Shown here: positions 7,918 through 16,013 of the stretch, one piece after another
Layout of the letters: the number at the start of each line of letters is the position of its first letter
Position numbering within the stretch: the first letter of the stretch is position 1
Assembly (NCBI GenBank): GCA_003500135.1
Contig: DNTA01000057.1
Span: forward strand, 1 to 16,292
Direction of reading: 5' to 3'
Origin: Cytophagales bacterium
GTDB taxonomy: Bacteria > Bacteroidota > Bacteroidia > Cytophagales > Cyclobacteriaceae
Length of the DNA stretch: 16,292 nucleotides
Position numbers and translations under genes: made by a program
The notes under the pieces: generated by a model
Seen by the model: only the letters and a program-made list of their open reading frames with translations
Database searches by the model: none
Told to the model about the DNA's origin: nothing

Positions 7918-9045
7918 ATGGAAAACCTCAATCTTGCAGAGCTACAACGATACAGCAGGCACCTTATTCTTCCCGGGTTTGGCTTAAAGGGGCAGAAAAA
8001 ATTAAAATCTTCCAGCGTATTGGTAGTTGGCGCCGGCGGTTTAGGCAGCCCTGTATTACTTTATCTGGCAGCCGCCGGAGTTGGGCATATCGGAATAGTG
8101 GAATACGACCTCGTTGATGCAACCAACCTGCAACGACAAATACTTTATAATGATAAAGAAACAGGCCAGCCCAAAGGAGCGCTGGCAGCCCAGAAACTCG
8201 AAGCGCTCAACCCAGCGATAAAAACCACCTGGCACGACACTTTTCTCAACAGCAATAACGCCCTTGAGATCATCAGGCCATATGATATTGTGATTGATGG
8301 CAGCGATAATTTCCCGACCCGTTACCTGGTTAATGATGCCTGTGTATTGCTGGACAAGCCTTTGATCTATGGCGCCATTTTTCGTTTTGAGGGACAGGTA
8401 TCGGTTTTCAATGCCCTTACCGATGATGGGAAAAGAGGCCCGAATTACCGTGATCTTTATCCTTCACCACCACCTCCGGGCATGGTACCCAGTTGTGCGG
8501 AAGGCGGAGTGTTGGGTGTTTTGCCAGGAATAATTGGCAGCATGCAGGCCAATGAAGCCATAAAGGTACTCACGGGTATTGGTGAACCGCTAACTGGTCG
8601 TATGTTCATCATTGACACAGCTACTTTTGAAACCCGCACTTTGAAATTCAAGGCCCGTAACGATTATAAAATCCACCAACTGATTGACTATGAACAGTTT
8701 TGCAATTCAGCTTCCAATAAACCGGAACTGCCCCACATCACTCCGAAGGCTTTTAACGACATTCCTGGATCGGACCGGCCGAAATATGCTTTGGTAGATG
8801 TCCGGGAACCATTTGAGCATGATATTTCTGATATTGGGGGCATTAAGATACCTTTAGATCAGTTGGAAAAAAGGTTGTCAGAATTACCTAAAGAAAACAC
8901 TCTGGTATTGTATTGCAGAAGTGGGAAGCGTAGTGCCAATGCACAGCAAATCCTTCATGATAAAGGATTTAAAAACACTTTGAATTTGATTGGTGGTATA
9001 AACAGATGGGCCTCAGAGGTAGATCCTTCAATCAAAACGTATTAA
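7918..9045 (+). CDS. MoeB/ThiF-like adenylyltransferase with C-terminal rhodanese domain (MoeZ/MOCS3-like)
   Basis: The protein has 375 residues. The N-terminal E1-like domain (about 1-245) activates a ubiquitin-like sulfur carrier by adenylating its C-terminal Gly-Gly. It contains the nucleotide loop GAGGLGSP (38-45), DATNLQRQ with Arg73, the Asp of DGSDN (Asp130), and Cys193 in PSCAEGGVLG, the usual thioester or persulfide cysteine. The C-terminal rhodanese domain (about 275-370) has ALVDVREPFEH and the active-site loop YCRSGKRS with Cys333, and would supply sulfur. The start is supported by the family's N-terminal 'EL.RYSRHLILPG' motif, which leaves no room for a later start. Unusually, the two CxxC pairs that bind structural zinc in E. 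coli MoeB are absent: NYRDLYP stands where CYRCLFP is typical. The partner could be MoaD, ThiS or another carrier; none is nearby, so the pathway (molybdopterin, thiamine or tRNA thiolation) is undecided. Confidence 0.9.
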   Translation: MENLNLAELQRYSRHLILPGFGLKGQKKLKSSSVLVVGAGGLGSPVLLYLAAAGVGHIGIVEYDLVDATNLQRQILYNDKETGQPKGALAAQKLEALNPAIKTTWHDTFLNSNNALEIIRPYDIVIDGSDNFPTRYLVNDACVLLDKPLIYGAIFRFEGQVSVFNALTDDGKRGPNYRDLYPSPPPPGMVPSCAEGGVLGVLPGIIGSMQANEAIKVLTGIGEPLTGRMFIIDTATFETRTLKFKARNDYKIHQLIDYEQFCNSASNKPELPHITPKAFNDIPGSDRPKYALVDVREPFEHDISDIGGIKIPLDQLEKRLSELPKENTLVLYCRSGKRSANAQQILHDKGFKNTLNLIGGINRWASEVDPSIKTY

Positions 9046-9081
9046 TCCCCATACTTTTAATTATACGGCGTGCCGCCCGGA

Positions 9082-11016
9082 TCAATATCTCGGCAAAAGC
9101 ATTTCCGGCCGTTCGTTAAAGGGTATATCCAGGGTATTTCTCGGCGATGAGGAAAAATAAGTTTTAAATGGGTTGCCATTACGTGGCACATCACTTAGGT
9201 ATCCGATGTGCAACGATATGGTATTGAAACTCAAGCTTTCATTTCTCATCCTTACCCCCAATCCGACCTCGGAAACTAATCTTCCCGATTGAAAAGCATT
9301 TTGTGCAGGCGATAGCCAACCAAGATCAGCAAAACCATATGCGGCAAACCTGAACCCATAGAAATTGGCAGGGAGAAAGAAAACAGTCTCCCACTTAACA
9401 ACTGCTCTGGACTGTCCCGCCCAGGTAGGCGCGAAAAGGTCCCTGATATATCTTTCCAGAGTGAGGTAACCGTTTAATTCACCCTGACGCAACCAACTGT
9501 AGCTCAACCAAAACAGATTTCGCCAACGCGTATTTTTTATGTTGACTATGTTGGCGAAATAATTCACATTAAAATCAAATCGGGCATCGCTTAAACCTTC
9601 AGTATTTAAAAAGCCCCCCCACCTGAAAGAACCTGAGAAGTACCCAAGACCACCTACATCCTTTGCTAAAACAAAATCATTGCCTAAATAGGGCCTGCTT
9701 ACATAATCACTCTCTTCATAACCCAGTGTAAAATTGGTGTAAAAGCCATAAGGCAGGTTTTCCGTGATCCCGAAACTCAATAGGTTTTTGGTAGAATAGT
9801 ATTTAATACTTCTCAGAATTACACTTCCCAATAAGATGTCAGAGTTATTAAAGTACGGGTACAGGCCCGGTTCGAACTGTTCGGGCACCTCGTTGAAAAA
9901 ACGCTTGACCAAACGACCGGAAATAATAAGGTTCTTCCTATCTTCCAATTCTCCAAGTAAAAATGAGCGCCCGAACCAACCATCGATGAAATACCCTTTG
10001 TACGGCATTAGCCAAATACTGTCTTCAACCAATTGATCTCGTAAGTCCCTCGAATAGCGATACTCGAACCCACCTGCATAACGCGCCTCCGGTGTGATAA
10101 AGTTCTTAAATAAACCCACTTTGACCAAGCCCTGCTCCGGGCTTTCCAGTACCTCTAACTCCCCCTGCAAAAATTTACCATTGATATTTGAATTTCGAAT
10201 TTGTATATCACTCCCCCAGGCATTCTGATAATAAGCGTCATATAATACGCCTAATTTTAAAGAGGTAGCCGAACCCAGAAAATTGTTTTCCACACCATAA
10301 ACACCCCACTTTTCAAGGCTGTTGTAATCCAGTTCAACACCAAGCGAATACCGGTCCTGTACAACCACCACTACTTCAACCTTACCCCCTGCTCTTTCTT
10401 TTACATAAATTTGCACATCCTGAATATATCGCTCTGCCCTGATAAGCCGCTCCGATTCCGCAATTTGCACCGATTGCAACTGCTCTCCTTCTTTAAATTG
10501 CAACCCACTTCTGATCAGGCTCTCCCGGGTATTGACATGTGTATTGTTTAAGAATCCGGATAAGCCGCTTTTTTTATGTTGTGCAGTGTCATTTACATTC
10601 CCGGAGTAGAGCGGTACATGTTTGATCCTTATTTTTACAATTTCCCTGCCCTGGAATTCTTCATAAATATCATCAATATCAGAAAAACCATAGTCCTCTT
10701 CCTTTTCTTCTACATCTTTTACAATCAACAGGTCGTACAATTTCGAGGAAATACCGTTTTTTTCCGCCTTCTCCTCCAGCAATTGGTAAAATTTCCCCGA
10801 ACGGTATTCCGACAGGTCTTTGATAACATAGGGGGTGCCTTCCAGCAGATAAATCGTAGTATCATTTTTAAAAATCAAGGCACTATCGGCCACGATAAGG
10901 GCTTTTTTACCTTCAATAGTTACAGGCACATACCCTGCTTCCTGGGCATGTATTTCCGTAAGCAGATAAAGCATGTTACTGAGAATAATCAAACAAATAA
11001 GTAATATTCTGTTCAC
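9082..11016 (-). CDS. Omp85/BamA-TamA-like outer-membrane protein with one POTRA-like domain
   Basis: This 644-residue protein starts at a GTG (11016-11014) with a signal peptide ending in IHAQ (about residue 25). An N-terminal region of about 100 residues with no family I recognise is followed by a POTRA-like segment (about 124-222). It opens GREIVKIRIKHVPLYSG and includes LIRSGLQFKEGEQL, SERLIRAERYIQDVQIYV and a valine-rich strand. The rest (about 225-644) alternates polar and aromatic residues as in a transmembrane beta-barrel, with pieces typical of Omp85 barrels such as VKWETVFFLPANFYGFRFAAYGFADLGWL and SEVGLGVRMRNESL. It ends in Tyr, an aromatic residue as usual for barrels inserted by the BAM machinery. 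Members with one POTRA may insert or export outer-membrane proteins or lipids; no substrate can be assigned here. It is convergent with the MoeB-like gene and divergent from the sugar-binding protein gene. No lesions were seen. Confidence 0.85.
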   Translation of the reverse strand: MNRILLICLIILSNMLYLLTEIHAQEAGYVPVTIEGKKALIVADSALIFKNDTTIYLLEGTPYVIKDLSEYRSGKFYQLLEEKAEKNGISSKLYDLLIVKDVEEKEEDYGFSDIDDIYEEFQGREIVKIRIKHVPLYSGNVNDTAQHKKSGLSGFLNNTHVNTRESLIRSGLQFKEGEQLQSVQIAESERLIRAERYIQDVQIYVKERAGGKVEVVVVVQDRYSLGVELDYNSLEKWGVYGVENNFLGSATSLKLGVLYDAYYQNAWGSDIQIRNSNINGKFLQGELEVLESPEQGLVKVGLFKNFITPEARYAGGFEYRYSRDLRDQLVEDSIWLMPYKGYFIDGWFGRSFLLGELEDRKNLIISGRLVKRFFNEVPEQFEPGLYPYFNNSDILLGSVILRSIKYYSTKNLLSFGITENLPYGFYTNFTLGYEESDYVSRPYLGNDFVLAKDVGGLGYFSGSFRWGGFLNTEGLSDARFDFNVNYFANIVNIKNTRWRNLFWLSYSWLRQGELNGYLTLERYIRDLFAPTWAGQSRAVVKWETVFFLPANFYGFRFAAYGFADLGWLSPAQNAFQSGRLVSEVGLGVRMRNESLSFNTISLHIGYLSDVPRNGNPFKTYFSSSPRNTLDIPFNERPEMLLPRY

Positions 11017-11132
11017 GGCAAACCTTTATCTAATACATATTCGTAAAATACAATATAGTGCTGATTTTTTTACTTGAATTTCAACATTGCAAATTGTATC
11101 TTAAATGTGAAATCACCTAAAACCCCAAAAAT

Positions 11133-12131
11133 ATGAAAAGACTAATAACCTTTCTTCTATCGTTGATATTATTTGGACTTTCCTTCACATTATTGGCGCA
11201 GACAAAAGTGGGATTTTTGATGGACAATTACTCTTCTGACAGATGGTTGCTCGATGAAAAACTGTTCTGTGATGAAGTGAGAAAACACGGAGGTATTCCT
11301 ATTGTTGAACTGGCCTTTGGAGATACCGATGCACAATACCAGTTGGCACAGCAAATGCTGGATGAAGGCATTGATGTGCTGGTCATCGTACCTACCGATG
11401 CTGCAAAAGCAGCAGATATTGTGAAATTGGCCAAAAGTAAAGACGTTCCGGTACTGGCCTATGACCGGCTGATCAATTACTCCGATGTAGACCTTTACAT
11501 TTCATATGACAATAAAAAAGTGGGCAAACTACAGGCTAACTATGCCCTGGAACACGTGCCCAATGGGAAATATCTGTTGCTAAACGGCCCTGAAACAGAC
11601 AATAATGCCATCCTTTTCCGACAGGGACAATTAGAGGTGCTGAAACCATTTATATCCAAAGGTAAAATTGAACTGCTCGACGATAAAGTCATGTCGCAAT
11701 GGAACGAATTGGAAGCCCTGCTTGAAATTGAACTGTTTTTGAATTCAAACGATGAGATTCCCGATGTGATCATCGCGGCCAATGATGCCTTTGCCTCAGC
11801 CGTAATATCGGCCATTGACAATCATGATTTAAAAGGAAAAATAAAAGTGATCGGTCAGGACGCTGAAAACCAGGCATGCCGAAATATTGCATTGGGTTAT
11901 CAGACCATGACGGTGTATAAGCCCATAAAGCCTCTGGCAGAACAGGCCGCAGAAGCCGCCATAAAACTGGTAAATGGTAAAAAGATAGATGATGTGAATG
12001 CAGAAATCGATAATAGATACAAGCAGGTACCATCAATTTTACTTGAGCCAATTTTAGTGGATATCAATAATTTAAAGGAAACCGTAATTAAAGATGGTCA
12101 CGTCAGCTTATCGTCTGACCTTGAATATTAA
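11133..12131 (+). CDS. XylF-like periplasmic sugar-binding protein (type I fold)
   Basis: The 332-residue protein has a signal peptide (MKRLITFLLSLILFGLSFTLLAQ) with no lipobox Cys, so it should be soluble in the periplasm. The rest aligns by eye along its whole length with E. coli D-xylose-binding protein XylF: SDRWLLDEKLF, DVLVIVPTDAAKAADIV, VLAYDRLINYSDVDLYISYDN, KVGKLQA, DNNAILFRQGQLEVLKP, AANDA, GQDAENQ, QTMTVYKPIKPLAEQAAE and KETVIKDG. The motifs that contact the sugar in XylF (SDRW, YDR, DNN...FR, AND, GQD, YKP) are kept, so xylose or a similar aldose is the likely ligand. XylF normally feeds an ABC transporter (XylG/XylH), but no ATPase or permease gene is in this window. It might instead present sugar to a sensor or to transporter genes elsewhere. 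A weak promoter candidate is TTG at 11074 with TATCTTAA at 11097. A hairpin follows the gene. Confidence 0.9.
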   Translation: MKRLITFLLSLILFGLSFTLLAQTKVGFLMDNYSSDRWLLDEKLFCDEVRKHGGIPIVELAFGDTDAQYQLAQQMLDEGIDVLVIVPTDAAKAADIVKLAKSKDVPVLAYDRLINYSDVDLYISYDNKKVGKLQANYALEHVPNGKYLLLNGPETDNNAILFRQGQLEVLKPFISKGKIELLDDKVMSQWNELEALLEIELFLNSNDEIPDVIIAANDAFASAVISAIDNHDLKGKIKVIGQDAENQACRNIALGYQTMTVYKPIKPLAEQAAEAAIKLVNGKKIDDVNAEIDNRYKQVPSILLEPILVDINNLKETVIKDGHVSLSSDLEY

Positions 12132-12171
12132 ACCTGAATCATGCATTGGGATCCAGGTTAAAAGAATACAT

Positions 12172-12207
12172 TTAAACGGCCGTTGATAATTGTAGTCGGC
12201 CGTTTAA
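12172..12207 (+). terminator. Hairpin terminator after the XylF-like gene
   Basis: TTAAACGGCCG (12172-12182) and CGGCCGTTTAA (12197-12207) form a perfect 11-bp stem with a 14-base loop. The 3' arm ends TTTAATT rather than in a long T-run. A smaller imperfect hairpin (AACCTG at 12131-12136 with CAGGTT at 12154-12159) lies between it and the stop codon. Confidence 0.65.
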
Positions 12208-12289
12208 TTAAAAACTATAATTTTATGTTCGGTGGGCTTGCAACGCGATGCATATTTATGCGTCTTTTCAATATACCAAGCCTGAACCA

Positions 12290-14966
12290 ATGAACTTTTT
12301 TCCTAAGCCTGTATTTTTCACCTTTCTGGTGATCTTTTAATTTGTGCCCTGTTATGTGTTTGCCAAAGGCAAAAAGGACAGCGCTATTCTCATACCTAAA
12401 AAACACTATTTTACGCAACATACCAACGGAGATGAGATCACCAATGACGGCCTGGCAAGCGATAAAGCGTGGAACCTGGTGGAATGGGCCGGCGGTTTTC
12501 GCCAATTCGACCCGGAAGATGGCGCCAAACCGGCAATGGATACAGAATTCAAAGTTTTATACGATGACAAAAACCTCTATCTGCTCGTAAGGGCTCATGA
12601 TAAAGAACCCCACAAAATAGATAAAAGGTTATCCAGGAGGGATAATTTTCCGGGTGACTGGGTGGAGGTGAATATCGACAGCTACCACGATAAACGCACC
12701 GCTTTTTCATTTAACCTTAGTGCCAGCGGAGTAAAAGGTGATGAATTTGTCTCAAATGATGGGTCCGATTGGGACAGCTCATGGGACCCGATCTGGTATG
12801 GCAAAAGCAGCATCGATGAGTACGGTTGGATTGCCGAAATGCGTATTCCTCTCAGCCAGCTCAGGTTTGCCAATAAACCGGAACATGTCTGGGGCTTGCA
12901 GGTGCTGAGAAGAAACTTCAGGGAACAGGAAAGGTCGTCATGGCAATACAAACCACAAAGCGCGCCCGGCTGGGTCCAGCGCTTTGGTGAATTACGAGGC
13001 TTGAAAGGTATTAAACCACAAAAACAACTGGAAATAATGCCTTACGTAGTAGCTAAGGCTGAGCGATATCCGGGTGAGAAAGACAATCCGTATGCCAGTG
13101 GTTCGGACGAGTCTTTATCGTTTGGGGTAGACGGTAAAGTCGGTATTACCAGTGACATTACACTTGACTTTACCATTAATCCGGATTTCGGACAGGTAGA
13201 GGCCGACCCTTCTCAGGTCAATCTTTCTGCCTTTGAATTGTTCTTCAGGGAAAGAAGGCCCTTTTTCATTGAAGGTAGTAATATTTATAATTTCCCGCTC
13301 ACTGAAGCTATTGCCGGCGGGCGGTACAATGTAGATAACCTTTTCTACAGCAGGCGAATCGGCAGATCGCCGTCTTACTATCCTGATACCGAAGATGGTG
13401 AATTTGTGGACATGCCACAGAACACCACCATATTGGGAGCGTTAAAACTGACCGGCAAAAACAAGAATGGCCAGAACTGGGGGGTCATGGAATCGGTCAC
13501 GCAAAAAGAATATGCCAAAGTTCACGATGGCACTGATGAACGCAGAGTTGAGGCAGTGCCGCTCACCAATTACCTCGTGGGGTCGTGTACAAAAAAAGTC
13601 TGATGGAGGTAACACCCTGCTGGGAGGTATTGCCACCGCAACTAACCGGATGGATAGACGAGCCGCACCTCAATTTTCTTCACAGGGATGCATACAGCGC
13701 CGGGATAGACTTTATGCACTATTGGAAAGACCGCACATACTATCTCCATATCAAGCAATCGATCAGCCAGGTCAATGGTAGTGAAGAAGCTATAACCAAT
13801 AGACAAGAGGCCAGTCAACGTTTTTTTCAATGGCCCGATCCCCGGAACCGGCAGCTGGACACAACGCGTACCGACCTCACAGGTATGGCAGGCACCATTA
13901 AGTTTGGTAAAATGGGAGATGATATAATGATGGAAACCTGAACCATCTACCGCACACCGGAATATGAACTAAACGACCTGGGTTTCCTTCGAGTAGCCAA
14001 TGAAATCAATCAGTTCGGATGGATGCAGTACCGTATTTTGGAACCTTTTTCAATATTCAGAAGATTTCAAATCAATCTAAACGAGTATTCCCTATAGGAT
14101 TTTGACGGTGTGCACATGCTTTCTTCCTTCAATATGAACACGCACCTGCAATTCAAGATTTTTATGCGTTTTAGTTTCGGCAGTACCTATTAAGGCAACC
14201 AGCGCAGTAATGCCGACCTTCGAGGCGGACCGGCTATTCGTTATCCCGATGGCATCAACCTGTGGCGGTTCTGGGGTAGTGATAACAGAAAACGACTCAG
14301 GGTGAATATAAATGGCTGGAATTATTGGGCCGCTATAATTTCAGTAATAGTCTGGGTATCTAGACGGAGTTGATCTACCGGCCTTTCGATGACCTGAACA
14401 TCAGTATTGAAGGCAATTATGAAGCTAACACCAACAAGATGCAATACATCACCACAGAATCTGTTGATAATCAAAATTATTACCTGTTGGGAAGGATCGA
14501 TCAAAAGACACTGGGGGTTTCGATGCGCTTCACTTACAACATCAATCCTGATTTGTCTATTCAGTTTTAGGGACAGCCTTTTGTATCAAAAGGCCGCCAC
14601 AATGCCATTAAAAAGGTAACCCAATCGAAAGCGGATGACTACTATGACAGGTTCCATACATTTGGGGGAGAGGAGATAGTTTTTAATTCGGAAGGCCACA
14701 ATTATACTATCGATCTGGATGGAAATGGCGAAAAGGATGTCACTATTGATGATCCCAACTTTAACTTCCAGCAATTCCGCTCCAATATGGTACTGCGTTG
14801 GGAATATATACCGGGCTCTACCCTGTTTGTTGTTTGGTCCTCAAATGTAGATGGCGAAACACCGTTCATTCCCGGACAACGTATAAATGACCTCACAACG
14901 GAACTATTCAAAAGTTCTGCCTACCATACCTTTATTTTGAAATACACCTACCGCTTCCGGTTATAA
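12290..14966 (+). pseudogene. Broken DUF5916 outer-membrane protein with CBM9-like N-terminal domain
   Basis: The reading starts at ATG 12290 with a signal peptide (MNFFPKPVFFTFLVIF, stop, FVPCYVFA) interrupted by TAA at 12338-12340. From there to about 13580 an open frame encodes a CBM9-like domain (roughly 12400-12900: DSSWDPIWYGKSSIDEYGWIAEMRIPL and similar) and the start of the DUF5916 barrel (VEADPSQVNLSAFELFFRERRPFFIEG). The rest is recognisable only by switching frames: VPLTNYLVG in frame 2, GRVQKKSDGGNTLLGGIATATNR in frame 3 (shift near 13580), LNFLHRDAYSAGIDF in frame 1 (shift near 13648), and YRPFDDLNISIEGNY in frame 3 (shift near 14340). In-frame stops are TGA 13939, TAG 14095, TAA 14191, TAG 14361 and TAG 14568. 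The original end is TAA 14964-14966 after KYTYRFRL. Intact relatives are secreted proteins of about 800-900 residues with a predicted barrel and unknown substrate. Decay is the simplest reading; sequencing error is an alternative. Confidence 0.88.
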
Positions 14967-14974
14967 GAAAAACA

Positions 14975-15009
14975 GGATTGCCTTCGGGGTATTCAATTGA
15001 AGGCAATCC
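14975..15009. terminator. Bidirectional hairpin terminator between the DUF5916 pseudogene and fbp
   Basis: GGATTGCCTTC (14975-14985) and GAAGGCAATCC (14999-15009) form a perfect 11-bp stem with a 13-base loop between two converging genes. On the minus strand it is followed by TGTTTTTCTTA, a usable T-run for fbp. On the plus strand the following sequence is only moderately T-rich. The intact hairpin next to a broken gene suggests it is kept for fbp. Confidence 0.75.
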
Positions 15010-15017
15010 ACAGGTTA

Positions 15018-16013
15018 TTATTTAAACGACAACAGGCTTTCCACTAAATTTTTTGACCCGATATATAATGGAGCGCGTTGATGCAGACTTGATGGGTCAA
15101 TGTCGAGTGTAGGTTGAAAACCATCTGTGGCAGCTCCTCCGGCCTGTTCAGCTATAAATGCCAGTGCATTACATTCATAGAGCAATCTCAGCTTACCTTC
15201 CGGGCTTTTTTTGTTTGAAGGATACATATAAATACCCCCTTTCATCAGGTTGCGGTGGAAATCGGCCACCAATGAGCCAATATAGCGGGCAGTAAAGCCC
15301 TTATCACGACAATCCTGAATGAAATCCCTGTCACTTTGATCAAAATAGTCGAGGTACCCTTCATTTACCGAATAAATGTTTCCTGATTCAGGCATCCGTA
15401 TATTAGGATGTGACAGAAAAAATTCGCCTAATGAAGGTTCGTAGGTAAAGCCATTTACGCCCCGGCCGGTTGTATATACGAGCATTGTTGATGACCCATA
15501 CAAAATATAACCTGCCGCCACCTGGCTTCTTCCCTTTTGCATAAAGTCTCTGTCATCGACGTCAGTGCCAATCGTAGACTCCCTGCGGTAAATGCTAAAG
15601 ATTGTTCCAATAGATACGTTCACATCAATATTGGAAGATCCGTCCAGTGGATCCATAGCCACTATGTACTTGCCATTCGGACAATCGAGGTTAATCACCT
15701 TGTCTTCTTCTTCGGAAATAATGGCGCTCACTTCACCACCGTTCTTTAATGCCCGTTGAAAGCGAATATTGGCGATCACATCGAGTTTTTGTTGCTTTTC
15801 GCCGTGCACATTGTCGGTTCCATAAGGCCCTTCAATACCTTCCAGACCAGATCTCCTGATCTCTCCATTGATGATCTTACCTGCAAGCGCTATATCTCTC
15901 AAAAGCTGTGATAATTCACCTGAAGCATATGGGAAATCTTCCTGTTTACGTTTAATGAACCGGTCAAGGGCTACACCAACCGGTAATGCTAATTTTGTTG
16001 ATTGTTCAGTCAT
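15018..16013 (-). CDS. fbp: Class 1 fructose-1,6-bisphosphatase
   Basis: This 331-residue cytosolic enzyme removes the 1-phosphate from fructose 1,6-bisphosphate, giving fructose 6-phosphate in gluconeogenesis. The class 1 signatures are clear: [12 protein letters not shown] with Asp78, the metal ligand Glu101 in SEEEDKV, Asp121 and Asp124 in [18 protein letters not shown], and Glu280 in [20 protein letters not shown]. The substrate-binding Tyr/Lys segment [18 protein letters not shown] is also present. Length matches the family (about 330). The start at 16013 gives a normal N-terminus ahead of the LRDIALAGK helix. The gene stands alone, converging on the DUF5916 pseudogene and ending in a shared hairpin. 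The gene is complete, with no unusual residues noticed. Confidence 0.96.
   Translation of the reverse strand: MTEQSTKLALPVGVALDRFIKRKQEDFPYASGELSQLLRDIALAGKIINGEIRRSGLEGIEGPYGTDNVHGEKQQKLDVIANIRFQRALKNGGEVSAIISEEEDKVINLDCPNGKYIVAMDPLDGSSNIDVNVSIGTIFSIYRRESTIGTDVDDRDFMQKGRSQVAAGYILYGSSTMLVYTTGRGVNGFTYEPSLGEFFLSHPNIRMPESGNIYSVNEGYLDYFDQSDRDFIQDCRDKGFTARYIGSLVADFHRNLMKGGIYMYPSNKKSPEGKLRLLYECNALAFIAEQAGGAATDGFQPTLDIDPSSLHQRAPLYIGSKNLVESLLSFK

Noticed and set aside
9060..9080. GC-rich CGGC-GT-GCCG motif between the MoeB-like and Omp85 genes as a terminator
   Set aside because: The stem is only four base pairs with a two-base loop and no T-run, so it is not a credible terminator.
12237..12262. GATGCAT-ATTT-ATGCGTC hairpin upstream of the DUF5916 pseudogene as a riboswitch
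   Set aside because: A single short imperfect stem with no known riboswitch motif is not enough.
12344..13603. Treating the 419-codon frame from GTG 12344 as an intact gene
   Set aside because: It starts inside the broken signal peptide of a longer frame beginning at ATG 12290 and ends at a frameshift, so it is a fragment of the DUF5916 pseudogene.
14370..14570. Small separate gene of 66 codons
   Set aside because: Its sequence (YRPFDDL, LGRIDQKTLGVSMRF) is the middle of the DUF5916 barrel, so it is a pseudogene fragment.
11..14570. A reassigned genetic code in which UAG is a sense codon
   Set aside because: TAA, TGA and frameshifts also break the DUF5916 gene, and the M16 frame most likely ends at a true TAG at 7825. 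It is kept only as a testable side hypothesis.
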